Part shown: positions 8,254-16,518 of the stretch, piece after piece
Layout: each line of letters starts with the position of its first letter
Numbering within the stretch: position 1 is the first letter of the stretch
From: Trichodesmium sp050015995
Lineage (GTDB): Bacteria; Cyanobacteriota; Cyanobacteriia; Cyanobacteriales; Microcoleaceae
Assembly: GCF_050015995.1 (NCBI RefSeq)
Contig: NZ_JBNHEP010000107.1
Span: 114,190-178,189, forward strand
Length of the DNA stretch: 64,000 bases
Direction: 5' to 3'
Notes under the pieces: model-generated
Database searches by the model: none
What the model saw: only the letters and a program-made list of their open reading frames with translations
Told to the model about the DNA's origin: nothing
Program-made: the position numbers and the translations under genes

Positions 8254-10584
8254 TCAAGTAATTTGTTGCTGACTTCTTAACCGAACAGGTTGAGCTAATT
8301 TCATCATAACCAAGGTACAACCCGTAAATACCAATGAACCTACAATCCACATCAAGGAAAATGCAGGATGTTGTCCAAAGGTACAAACTTGATAGAAAAC
8401 AGTGGCTACAATGTAGGCTAATCCTGTTGTCCACAAAGCCACAAACAGCATCCATCCAATATTAGTTTCTCGATAAACAGCCGCCGTTGCTGAAACGCAG
8501 GGGAAGTAGAGCAGCACAAATAACAAATAAGAAAATGCTCCTACTTTGCCATCAAACCGCTTCACCATTGCCCCAAATGTTCCTAACTGTACTTCCTGTT
8601 CCTCAGCCGCCGTTTCTACGTCTTGAGTATCTCCAATATTTAACCCCAGGGGATCGAGTAGTTGATTCGGTAAATCGGCTAAATTAGCGGGAATTGTAGC
8701 AAATGCTTCTCCAATACCTCCCCAGAAGCTAAAACCTTCTTCTTCAGTTTCTGCATCAGGATTATCTTCTTTAGCTAATTGTCCGTAAATCGAATCGAGG
8801 GTTCCCACCATCGCCTCTTTAGCAAAGACTCCAGTGAAAATTCCCACTGTTGCCGGCCAATTTTCCTCTGTAACTCCCATAGGACTAAAAATCGGCGTGA
8901 CAGCTCGACTGGTGCTACTGAGAACAGATTGTTCGCTGTCTTGGTTCCCAAAAGAACCGTCCATACCAATAGAGTTTAACAATCCTAAAACTATCACCAT
9001 CAAGACAATAACTTTGCCAGCTTTCCACAAAAATGCCTTTAAGCGTTCCCAGGTTCGGATTAAAACACCTTTAATTCGGGGTAGATGGTAGGGCGGTAAT
9101 TCCATGACGAAATGACTTACTTCTCCTTTGAGAAGGGTATTTTTCATCACTACTCCTGTAAAAACCGCTGCCAAAATGCCCAACAGATAAAGTCCAAACA
9201 CAATATTTTGTCCGCCGATGGGGAAAAAAGCTGCAGCAAAGAGAGCATACACGGGAAGCCTCGCCCCACAAGACATGAAAGGATTCATCATAATAGTCAT
9301 TAGCCGATCGCGGGAATTTTCTAAAGTCCGTGTAGCCATAATTGCTGGAACATTACAGCCAAATCCCACTAACATTGGTACAAAGGATTTTCCTGGCAAT
9401 CCCACTAACCGCATTAACCTATCCATCACAAAAGCAGCTCGCGCCATGTATCCCGAATCTTCCAGAATTGATAAAAAGAGGAACATAAACCCAATTACGG
9501 GAATAAAAGTGGCAACAGTTTGAATTCCTCCCCCAACTCCATCAGCTAAGAGAGCAATTAACCACCCTGGTATACCCATTCCTTCCAAAAGATTAGCTAA
9601 ACCATCAACAAAAATCGTGCCCGCAGCAATATCAAAGAAATCAATAAAAGCAGCACTGACGTTGATGGTAAAGAGAAACATCACATACATTACTAAGAAG
9701 AAAATGGGAATCCCTAGCCAGCGATCGAGGACAATCCGATCTAAGCGATCAGAAGTTGTACTACTGGCTTCGCCAATGCGTTCGGTAGCTCCTTGAGTTA
9801 ATTGGCGAATAAAACCATAACGGCTGTCAGCAATAATAATATCAATATCTTCCCCCAATACCTGATGGATTTGGCGACGATTTTTAACCACAATTTTCAC
9901 CAAGTCTTCACCCCCTAATTCTGGGGCAACTTGGTCTTCATATTGCAGTAAATTTAAAGCTGTCCAGCGAGGTTCGACAATGCGTTTGCTACTGTGTTCA
10001 ATAATGTAGGGAACCAATTCTGCTAAGGCATCTTCAATCACTGCTGGATAAGCAACATAGCTCGGCGAAGGACTGATATTTTTCACCAGTTCTCCCACCG
10101 TATCCAATAAGGGTTTGATTCCGTCTTCTCTAGCAGCATTCATCGGGATAACTGGACACCCTAACCGTTCTCGTAAGAGATCGGCATTGATGGAAATACC
10201 TCGGTCTTGGGCGACATCCATCATATTGAGGGCAACAATCATTGGTAGCCTCATCTCCATGATTTGTGTTGTTAAATAGAGATTACGCTCCAAATTCGAG
10301 CTATCAATGATATTAATGATTAAATCTGCTTCCCCAGACAGCAGGTAATCCCGCGCCACCAGTTCATCCATCCCGGTTCCCTCTTCTTCTACATCAAGAG
10401 AGTAAACTCCAGGTAAGTCTACTAGGGTAATTTCTTTACCTTGGTGTTGAAACTGACCTTCTTTGCGGTCTACAGTTACGCCAGGCCAGTTACCTGTACG
10501 TTGGTTGGCTCCTGTTAGGGCGTTAAAAAGGGTTGTTTTCCCACAATTGGGATTACCAATGAGGGCAATAATGGGTTTTAACAT
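8254..10584 (-). CDS. feoB: Ferrous iron transport protein B
   Basis: The 776-aa inner-membrane GTPase/permease imports Fe(II). The N-terminal G domain has G1 GNPNCGKT at residues 10-17, G3 DLPG at 56-59 and G4 NMMD at 120-123. The membrane part has the two Gate-type blocks, including GYMARAAFVMDRLMRLVGLP and VPMLVGFGCNVPAIMATRTL with the conserved Cys, and several hydrophobic segments to the C-terminus (CVSATAAVYRETN also carries a conserved Cys). Length matches E. coli FeoB (773 aa). It lies between a double-domain feoA (about 420 bp upstream, with a repeat in the gap) and feoC. A P1B-4 ATPase and an iron porin follow on the other side of feoA, so this region looks like a metal-homeostasis neighbourhood. 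Confidence 0.97.
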   Translation of the reverse strand: MLKPIIALIGNPNCGKTTLFNALTGANQRTGNWPGVTVDRKEGQFQHQGKEITLVDLPGVYSLDVEEEGTGMDELVARDYLLSGEADLIINIIDSSNLERNLYLTTQIMEMRLPMIVALNMMDVAQDRGISINADLLRERLGCPVIPMNAAREDGIKPLLDTVGELVKNISPSPSYVAYPAVIEDALAELVPYIIEHSSKRIVEPRWTALNLLQYEDQVAPELGGEDLVKIVVKNRRQIHQVLGEDIDIIIADSRYGFIRQLTQGATERIGEASSTTSDRLDRIVLDRWLGIPIFFLVMYVMFLFTINVSAAFIDFFDIAAGTIFVDGLANLLEGMGIPGWLIALLADGVGGGIQTVATFIPVIGFMFLFLSILEDSGYMARAAFVMDRLMRLVGLPGKSFVPMLVGFGCNVPAIMATRTLENSRDRLMTIMMNPFMSCGARLPVYALFAAAFFPIGGQNIVFGLYLLGILAAVFTGVVMKNTLLKGEVSHFVMELPPYHLPRIKGVLIRTWERLKAFLWKAGKVIVLMVIVLGLLNSIGMDGSFGNQDSEQSVLSSTSRAVTPIFSPMGVTEENWPATVGIFTGVFAKEAMVGTLDSIYGQLAKEDNPDAETEEEGFSFWGGIGEAFATIPANLADLPNQLLDPLGLNIGDTQDVETAAEEQEVQLGTFGAMVKRFDGKVGAFSYLLFVLLYFPCVSATAAVYRETNIGWMLFVALWTTGLAYIVATVFYQVCTFGQHPAFSLMWIVGSLVFTGCTLVMMKLAQPVRLRSQQQIT

Positions 10585-11000
10585 TAGTTTTGAAGATTAG
10601 AAGTGAAAACTTGTTTTTACAGAAAAATTTAGGTGTTGTTGAATGACTTGATGATTTACAGTGCTTTCTGTTGTTATGAGGTACACCCGTCGCGGGCAAG
10701 ATGCCCGCACTACAAGATTTTTATCATTAAAAAATTGAGGGAACAGGAAACAGGGAACAGGGAGGAATTGATCGGAGAAAAGATTTTTATTATGGCTAAT
10801 TAATGAGATTTGATATAAGTAGTCAGTAGTTTTTTTCCTATTAGATCGTCAAACTTGAATTTTCATCTGACTAACTCAAATATAAAATAATCCCTTTAAA
10901 TTCCTGTAAAGTCAAAGTTTTAAGTCTATCAAATCTTATTTTTGACTTTTAACTTGCGCGTAGCTCCATACCTGCGGAATCCCAAAATTTAGCTACGCAC
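10585..11000. other. feoB-feoA spacer with dispersed repeats
   Basis: The 416-bp gap contains a GTCGCGGGCAAGATGCCCGC hairpin repeat, GGGAACA heptamers near 10740-10765, and a stem of GCGTAGCT/AGCTACGC arms at about 10955-11003 just after feoA. The last could terminate or attenuate minus-strand transcription between feoA and feoB, but it has no clear T-run. Confidence 0.5.
10679..10720. repeat. REP-like hairpin repeat (GCGGGCAAGATGCCCGC core), copy 1
   Basis: The core GCGGGCAAGATGCCCGC forms a 7-bp stem. The same sequence with its flanks (GAGGTACACC... and ...ACTACAA) recurs at 51708-51745 inside a coding region, and its core at 42950-42973. Confidence 0.8.
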
Positions 11001-11609
11001 CTAGACAACCTCAACTACTAAAGCATCTGACTCTTCTTTGCGTAAGCTCAGATGAAAATCTCTGACGAGAATCTCTACGGGGTCTCCCAAAGGTGCTACC
11101 CGAATCACCTTAAATGTTACGCCAGGAGTCATCCCCATTGACAACAGTTTTTTCTTATAGCCTCGTTTGACTTCGTTGTAACCCACAACTCTGCCTTCAG
11201 TTCCCTCTGGCATTTCTCGCAATAATATTGTCTTTGTTTGATTTTTCCTGTTTTCTTGGTCACTCACTAAAATGTTGTTAGCCATTCCCGAACCCACACC
11301 GATGCGGTTATCTTCTATGGCGACTAGAACCGAACCACTAGGTTGAGCGCTGATAATTTGCAATTGAGCCCCTGGATTTAATCCCATTCCTAAGAGGCGA
11401 TTAATTCCTCCTTTTCCCTGAAAACCAACTAACCAAACCTTTTGTCCAACTGTTGTTTGTGATAGGGGATAGGAGTTATTATCCTTCACTGTTGCCCTAA
11501 CTTCATCATCAATTTGACCATTACTCAACTCATTAAAAAAGTCAAATTTCCAATCTATGCGATTAGGAGAGACAATGTTTTCATCAGTTTCATTCACTTT
11601 CCAATCCAT
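11001..11609 (-). CDS. feoA: FeoA domain protein with two tandem FeoA (SH3-like) domains
   Basis: FeoA proteins are small cytoplasmic SH3-like partners of FeoB, usually about 75-90 aa. This 202-aa product has two such domains after a roughly 50-aa leader: first near 52-125 (VGQKVWLVGFQGKGGINRLL, MGLNPGAQLQIIS), second near 127-202 (LLREMPEGTEGRVVGYNEVK, LLSMGMTPGVTFKVIRVAPL, DPVEILVRDFHLSLRKEE). The second keeps the classic G-M-x-P-G and L-R-x-x-E-A-like ends. The minus strand reads AAGGAGCTTGAG directly before the ATG at 11609, a good ribosome-binding site. It is the first gene of feoA-feoB-feoC. Tandem FeoA fusions occur elsewhere, but this one is the only FeoA visible here. Confidence 0.93.
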   Translation of the reverse strand: MDWKVNETDENIVSPNRIDWKFDFFNELSNGQIDDEVRATVKDNNSYPLSQTTVGQKVWLVGFQGKGGINRLLGMGLNPGAQLQIISAQPSGSVLVAIEDNRIGVGSGMANNILVSDQENRKNQTKTILLREMPEGTEGRVVGYNEVKRGYKKKLLSMGMTPGVTFKVIRVAPLGDPVEILVRDFHLSLRKEESDALVVEVV

Positions 11610-11899
11610 CTCAAGCTCCTTAAACCTAAAGTTTTGTAATAACTAATAACTTAATTTTGGTTTATTTTTTAATCAAATTTTTTTAGTTAAAATTTGAGAT
11701 ATTAAAAAAAGTTGTTAGTTATATAGAACCCACATTCCACAGGTTTTATCTAAAATATAGGGGTTTTAAAAAGTTAATACACTACTGGTAATGTATCAGT
11801 ATTACTATTTATACTGACCGTTCTTAGAAACCTACAACTATCTGTAAAAATCTATGATTTTCTGATAGTCTGTTCTATTCCCTATTCCACTGGTAATGT

Positions 11900-12000
11900 A
11901 GGCACTCACCAGTTCACAGTCTGTCACGGTCGATACGTCGCCAATCCGACGGCTCCCCTAGCCCGCCATAGCTAAATTTAACGCTGCATTCAAGTCTCGA
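11900..12000 (-). pseudogene. tnpB fragment (IS200/IS605-type), C-terminal end only
   Basis: On the minus strand the frame just after a junction near 12000 reads RDLNAALNLAMAG, the RuvC-III end of cyanobacterial TnpB proteins (D-R-D-x-N-A-A-x-N). It is then broken by the 26-bp micro-repeat carrying a stop, after which a reading STVTDCELV continues. Nothing upstream of the junction resembles TnpB. Only a scrap of an RNA-guided nuclease gene remains. Confidence 0.6.
11934..11960. repeat. Micro-repeat of about 26 bp (copy 2)
   Basis: TACGTCGCCAATCCGACGGC followed by TCCCCTA; on the minus strand it interrupts the end of a tnpB fragment. Confidence 0.7.
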
Positions 12001-12205
12001 ATAGATATAGACAACAGTTAAAAACTCTACCCATAGTGGTGCAGAATGTGGGATAGAAAAATTGCTAAAACTTCACATATAGCAATCGTTTATGGTATTT
12101 TTTATTCTTTAGATAGCTACAAGATTGACAGAGCAAAGGTTTTCGCAATTTTTATCGCTCTATAACACTCTATAAAGTGATAAGTCTATTAGTAATTAAC
12201 TAGGG

Positions 12206-12242
12206 TTGACTACTCCCCTGGCTCTTGCCAAGGGGATTCTAA
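12206..12242 (-). other. IS200/IS605-type right-end hairpin and TCAA terminus
   Basis: On the minus strand GAATCCCCTTGGCAAGAGCC continues as AGGGGAGTAGTCAA. The imperfect hairpin and terminal TCAA are those expected at the transposon right end. Any guide of the associated RNA would start in the sequence below 12206. Confidence 0.65.
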
Positions 12243-12435
12243 GTTGATACTACGCAACAGGATAAATCCGTGTTGCTCCGTCTGTTCTTAGCTGACCAAA
12301 GATACACTCTCTGGGGACAAGTCAAAGTGCCCCTACACAGTCGGCTTAAGTCTAAACTTAGCTTTCTGCTTACTTTATATGATGATATTTGCAGTTCCAT
12401 TACAGTCTGCATTCACAAAACAATTATTACCACTC

Positions 12436-12502
12436 CTATACAAGCCACGCTGTCGTACAGGCAGTCGCTCATGGGGGAAACCCCCTTTGGCGGCGCTGCA
12501 TC
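12436..12502. repeat. Small palindromic insertion inside the tnpB remnant
   Basis: Between the codons for KRIKR and RGLYRSG lies a sequence with GATGCAGCGCCGCC on one side, a GGGGG-TTT-CCCCC hairpin in the centre and GAGCGACTGC on the other. It has no TnpB counterpart, so I read it as a short dispersed repeat that landed in the gene. Its edges are approximate. Confidence 0.6.
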
Positions 12503-12855
12503 GCTTGATTCTTTTTCCTGACGGTTTCCAATCATTGGGTTTTTCACCATAATTAGGTAGATAGTCACCATCTAAAAATGAAGCAATACTTGTATAGCTT
12601 TCCTCAGTTTATTTAGGTAATTGTGGTAATTAATTTAACCTGAATTTCAATTAATTAAAACAATTCTTAATAATTAATTGATTTGTTTTTTCATTAATAC
12701 CTGTCGATTATATTATCATAATTCATTAGAATATTTTCTCCAATTAAGTTAAGAAATGATTAAGAACTAGGGTTGATAAAGATGAACTTATCCAACTAAT
12801 GGGGCTTATACCATTTCTCAAAAACTTTCCTACATTTTATTGAGTAGGGGAGTAA

Positions 12856-12883
12856 GTAGGGACGTTGCATGCAACGTCCCTAC
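12856..12883. repeat. 28-bp perfect palindrome, GTAGGGrCG type
   Basis: Left half GTAGGGACGTTGCA is followed by its exact reverse complement. It shares only its outer arms with 8058-8085 and 54352-54379. Confidence 0.85.
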
Positions 12884-13051
12884 CGAAGAAGTAAAAATAG
12901 TAATAATTGACATTAACCAGCGAGTAATTATCAAAAAAGTTCCATGTGCCTGTCTAAATTACTTAATAATTGAAGTTCCACTCAAGTGTAGTATTAATGC
13001 ATGATAATTGGTATTACATAAAACAGATCTTGAAAAAAATCTAGTAGAAAC

Positions 13052-13227
13052 TATAGCAATATGATTTGAGTTGTGAGATATTGAAAACTTTTAGGGAACA
13101 CTTAACACTTAACACTTAACAGGGAACAGAAAAGAAGAAAAAAACGTATCATATTAATATAATAATTGCTATATTCTATACTTTTAAGGAACATCTCAAT
13201 TCTCACAACTGATTCCTGATTGCTATA
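13052..13227. mobile_element. MITE-like element, TATAGCAATC family (copy 1)
   Basis: Left TATAGCAATATGATTTGAGT with TGTGAGA and right TCTCACAACTGATTCCTGAT with TGCTATA form terminal inverted repeats of about 27 bp with few mismatches. The interior contains CACTTAA heptamers (about 13094-13127). It ends 14 bp before the ATG of the metal ATPase, so it provides that gene's leader and possibly its promoter. Confidence 0.75.
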
Positions 13228-13240
13228 TCTTGAAACTCCT

Positions 13241-15166
13241 ATGAATCAAAAAAATTTTTCTCTGCCTCAATACCTCCAACTTGCTCAATATTATCCAGAA
13301 GCATTTGCTGCGGGAACCTGTGCTGTACTGATTTTTTTTAGTTGGTTTTGTTTACAAATTAATTGGGTTGGTTTAGCACTATTAATTCTAGCAACAGCTT
13401 ATGTAATTGGTGGTTATGAAAGTGCTAAAGAAGGTATAACAACTCTCTGGTCAGAAAAAGAATTAGATGTTGATTTATTGATGATTGTTGCTGCTTTGGG
13501 AGCTGCTGCTTTAGGCTTATGGCAACAAGAATATCACTTAATAATTGATGGGGGAGTACTAATTTTAATTTTTGCTATTAGTGGCGCTCTCGAAACTTTT
13601 GCTATGGAGCGAACTGAACGTAACATTCAGAAATTAATGGCTATTACTCCTGATACTGCCAGATTAATAGTCGATCGTCAAGAAACAGAAATTCCGGTTA
13701 ATCAATTAAAAATGGGAGATTTTGTCTTAGTTAAACCTGGAGAACTTATCCCGACTGATAGTATTATTATTGAAGGCAGTAGTACCATTAATCAAGCTCC
13801 AATTACAGGAGAATCTATACCTGTTGATAAGACTGTAGGAGATGAAGTTTTTGCAGGTACATTAAATGGTAATGGTGTTTTAAGACTAGAAGTAAATAAA
13901 TCTCCAGAAAGTAGTTTAATTCAGCGTGTAATTCGTTTAGTTGAACAAGCAAAAACTGAAACTCCACCCTCTCAGAGATTTGTGGAAAAATTTGAGAAAA
14001 TTTACGCTAAAGTTATAGTTATCTCAGGTCTATTACTCGGAATTTTACCGCCATTTTTATTAAATTGGAGTTGGGAAACGACAATTTATCGAGCCTTAAT
14101 ATTTTTAGTAGTTGCTTCTCCTTGTGCTTTAATGGCATCAATTATGCCTACTTTACTATCTGGCATTGCTAATGGAGCTAGACAAGGAATTTTATTTAAA
14201 AATGGTGCTCAATTAGAAATGATGGGAGAAATCAAAGCGATCGCCTTCGACAAAACAGGAACTCTGACTACTGGTAAACTACAAGTTGTTGATATTATCC
14301 CTAGAAAAGGTAAGTCAGAAAATGAAGTTTTAGAGTTAGCTGCTGCCCTAGAATCTTGTTCTGAACATCCTATTGGAAAAGCTATTACTCAAACAGCAAT
14401 TACAAAAAATATTCAGTGGCAAGAAGCAACTAATGTTAGAGCAAAAACTGGCGAAGGGATTACAGGTATTGTTAATAGTGAAATTATTATAGTAGGCAAA
14501 GAAAATTTAATTAAGTCAGAAGTAAATAACTTTAGTTCCCACTTTTTAGATGAAAGTAATCGCCTTCAAAAACAGGGAAAAACAGTTATTTTTGTCGCAC
14601 AATCACAAGAAATTATTGGCTTAATATCTGTTGCTGATACTGTCCGCTTAGAAGCTGGTGAAATGATAAATCAACTCAAGTCTATGAATATCAAATCTAT
14701 AGCTATGCTGACAGGAGATAATCAACAAACTGCTCATAGTGTTGCTCAAAATCTCGGTATAAATCAAGTCTATTATGAATTATTACCAGAAGATAAATTA
14801 ACAGTAATTAAGCGCCTACAACAACAAAATAAAAATGTAGCAATGGTAGGAGATGGTATTAACGATGCTCCCGCTTTATCTCTAGCAACAGTTGGTATTG
14901 CTATGGGTAATGCAGGTAGTGATGTTACCTTAGAATCAGCAGATATTGTGTTAATGGCAGACCGCTTAGAAAAATTAGTAGAAGCGATAAATTTAGGTCG
15001 TCGCGCTAACCGTATTATCAAACAAAATATTACTTTTGCTATTGGGTTTATTTTCCTATTATTAGTCGCTAACTTTACTGGAAATATCAATATGCCTCTT
15101 GGGGTACTCGGTCATGAAGGGTCTACAGTTTTAGTCACATTAAGTGGTTTACGTCTACTAAAATAA
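13241..15166 (+). CDS. P1B-4-type heavy-metal translocating P-type ATPase (cobalt/iron efflux type)
   Basis: The 641-aa inner-membrane pump has the phosphorylation motif DKTGT with Asp337, the TGES actuator loop (APITGESIPVDK) near residues 185-196 and the hinge VGDGINDAPAL near 535. The transmembrane metal motif is SPC (293-295) and the last helix region contains HEGST (H625). SPC plus HEG-(G/S)-T defines subgroup P1B-4, represented by CoaT (Synechocystis, cobalt) and PfeT/CtpD (iron/cobalt). It lacks an N-terminal HMA domain, as is usual there, and its length matches CoaT closely. I start at the ATG at 13241; the TTG at 13220 lies inside a mobile element. Position between feoABC and an iron porin makes Fe(II) or Co(II) export plausible; the sequence alone does not settle which metal. 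Confidence 0.93.
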   Translation: MNQKNFSLPQYLQLAQYYPEAFAAGTCAVLIFFSWFCLQINWVGLALLILATAYVIGGYESAKEGITTLWSEKELDVDLLMIVAALGAAALGLWQQEYHLIIDGGVLILIFAISGALETFAMERTERNIQKLMAITPDTARLIVDRQETEIPVNQLKMGDFVLVKPGELIPTDSIIIEGSSTINQAPITGESIPVDKTVGDEVFAGTLNGNGVLRLEVNKSPESSLIQRVIRLVEQAKTETPPSQRFVEKFEKIYAKVIVISGLLLGILPPFLLNWSWETTIYRALIFLVVASPCALMASIMPTLLSGIANGARQGILFKNGAQLEMMGEIKAIAFDKTGTLTTGKLQVVDIIPRKGKSENEVLELAAALESCSEHPIGKAITQTAITKNIQWQEATNVRAKTGEGITGIVNSEIIIVGKENLIKSEVNNFSSHFLDESNRLQKQGKTVIFVAQSQEIIGLISVADTVRLEAGEMINQLKSMNIKSIAMLTGDNQQTAHSVAQNLGINQVYYELLPEDKLTVIKRLQQQNKNVAMVGDGINDAPALSLATVGIAMGNAGSDVTLESADIVLMADRLEKLVEAINLGRRANRIIKQNITFAIGFIFLLLVANFTGNINMPLGVLGHEGSTVLVTLSGLRLLK

Positions 15167-15320
15167 TAGTCATTAATGAATATAAAGCTTCACTATATTA
15201 AGATTTGTCAGCCAACTTACCGAATAATTATTAATTGTTGAAATAGCGACAAATTTTAACGCTTACCTACTGGCGTGTCAAGACTAGAATTGTGGTTTAG
15301 GAGCAAGCAACCTAGAAGAT

Positions 15321-15400
15321 CTCTCCCCCAACCCCTCTCCTGCGAGGAGAGGGGTGAAATCCCCCCCTTCCCTTGCAGGGAAGGGGGTTGGGGGGTTAGG
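15321..15400. repeat. C/G-rich dispersed hairpin repeat
   Basis: CTCTCCTGCGAGGAGAG and CCCTTCCCTTGCAGGGAAGG form two adjacent hairpins. Related sequences lie at 24531-24634, 45275-45312 and 45773-45815. Confidence 0.75.
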
Positions 15401-15435
15401 TTTTTTTAACCCACATTTTCAAGCTTGACACAGTA

Positions 15436-15523
15436 ATACCAAATTGATAAATGTTTGCTACAAATAGCTAGGCTATTTCTTATAAGTCACGAGTCAGGAG
15501 TCAGAATAAATAGGTTTGATACC
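15436..15523. mobile_element. MITE-like element, ATACCAAATTGATAAATG family (copy 2, short form)
   Basis: It begins ATACCAAATTGATAAATG and ends GAATAAATAGGTTTGATACC. Unlike 5289-5412 and 61024-61143 it lacks the 26-bp micro-repeat, so it may represent the form before that insertion. Confidence 0.65.
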
Positions 15524-16149
15524 ATTTTTTCTGTCTTAATTTATCTTTAATGAAATGAGAAAAAAAATTTACAGCCTTAGAAACAGAATCAGAATTAAAA
15601 AGACTTTTTTTCCAAGAATATAGATGGCCGTATCAAAGAAAAATTACAAGCACTTTACTGTTTAAAAACGAAAAAGTTATATACTATTGGACAGATAAGC
15701 AGGTACACAAAATTAATAATTAATTATTAAATAATTCAGGTTAAAAGCCTCCTTTTTCAAGGATAAAAAGTGGTCGTTTGCGTAGCATTTCATAGGATAG
15801 GATGGATGGGTTACCTAACCATATCCAATCTCCCCTTGAAAAAAGAAAATATTCCTTATATTCAATTCCCGTAGGGTTTTAACCAGAGGTAATTATCAAT
15901 TATCAATTATCCATTATCCATTAATGAACTGTTCCCTGTCTCCTTTTTATATTTCCTTTACAAACAGTCTCTTATATTCAATTCCGTTATGGTTTTAATC
16001 AGAGGTAATTATCCATTATCCATTAATGAAACATCTATACAAGCTGAATTCTTTGCCTTCTAAAGATTGCAGAGAATTAGAATAGGTAAATAATTTTGTT
16101 TACGTACTTATAGCAAGCAATCCGATCTGAATTGTGAGATATTGTCAAC

Positions 16150-16232
16150 TTTTAGGCAACAGGCAACAAGTAAAAAGCAAAAAGCAACAAGCAACAGACA
16201 ACAAGCAACAGGCAACAGGCAACAGACAACAC
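16150..16232. repeat. Heptanucleotide repeats (CAACAGG/CAACAAG)
   Basis: A run of degenerate heptamers next to one end of the TATAGCAATC family; the 22305-22474 element carries the complementary GCCTGTTG run. Confidence 0.75.
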
Positions 16233-16361
16233 AGATGACCGAGATTTATTATCTAAGGATACGCTCGGCGATCGGGGTGAAACTAGACTACAGCGCTCAA
16301 ACTAAGTTTTGCCTTTAGATGTCTTTCCCCTGCAAATTCCGAGGCAATTAATTTTTTAAAC

Positions 16362-16389
16362 TTGACACTTCCAAATAAAGAGTTAATAA
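16362..16389 (+). promoter_or_regulatory. Candidate sigma-70-type promoter for the porin gene
   Basis: TTGACA at 16362-16367 and TAATAA at 16384-16389 are separated by 16 bp. Transcription from it would begin after the ATG at 16393, which favours a downstream start for the porin. Confidence 0.4.
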
Positions 16390-16518
16390 TAAATGAATTC
16401 AATAAGTAATTATCTTCTGACAAGTCTTGCAAAGCAGTCAGTTAGGATATTATTTGCTTTTTATCCTTTACTAAGTAGGGGATACCACGAACAATTAATA
16501 GGTGTGATTCAAAAATTA

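Larger units (their letters stand above)
12206..12640 (-). pseudogene. Decayed tnpB 3' end with IS200/IS605 right end
   Basis: The minus strand reads TEESYTSIASFLDGDYLP, NYGEKPNDWKPSGKRIKR, then, after an interruption, RGLYRSGNNCFVNADCNGTA and NIII, the C-terminal RuvC-III region of TnpB. A frameshift and stop follow, and another frame continues RKLSLDLSRLCRGTLTCPQR, typical of cyanobacterial TnpB tails. Upstream, stop codons break the frame. After the gene a hairpin with arms CCCCTTGGC and GCCAGGGG is followed by AGTAGTCAA, the layout of an IS200/IS605 right end and of the 3' end of the guide RNA that tnpB elements encode. The element is immobile by itself. Confidence 0.8.
11610..13240. other. 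Intergenic region with tnpB remnants and small elements (1.6 kb)
   Basis: This long gap holds a C-terminal tnpB scrap near 11934-12010, a longer decayed tnpB 3' end with its right-end hairpin at 12206-12640, a 28-bp palindrome at 12856-12883 and a TIR element at 13052-13227. The remainder is AT-rich with no gene I can support. Confidence 0.75.
15167..16518. other. Intergenic region rich in dispersed repeats (1.35 kb)
   Basis: It contains a C/G-rich repeat at 15321-15400, the element at 15436-15523, variations of ATTATCAATTATCCATTA near 15895-16030, one end of the TATAGCAATC family near 16109 and a heptamer block (CAACAGG and relatives) at 16150-16232. A possible promoter lies at 16362-16389. 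No gene other than the porin leader is apparent. Confidence 0.6.

Noticed and set aside
8231..9523. Several plus-strand and alternate minus-strand frames within feoB
   Set aside because: Antisense or frame-shifted shadows of an unmistakable FeoB.
12270..12521. 83-codon plus-strand frame
   Set aside because: It is antisense to the recognisable TnpB C-terminus and crosses the palindromic insertion.
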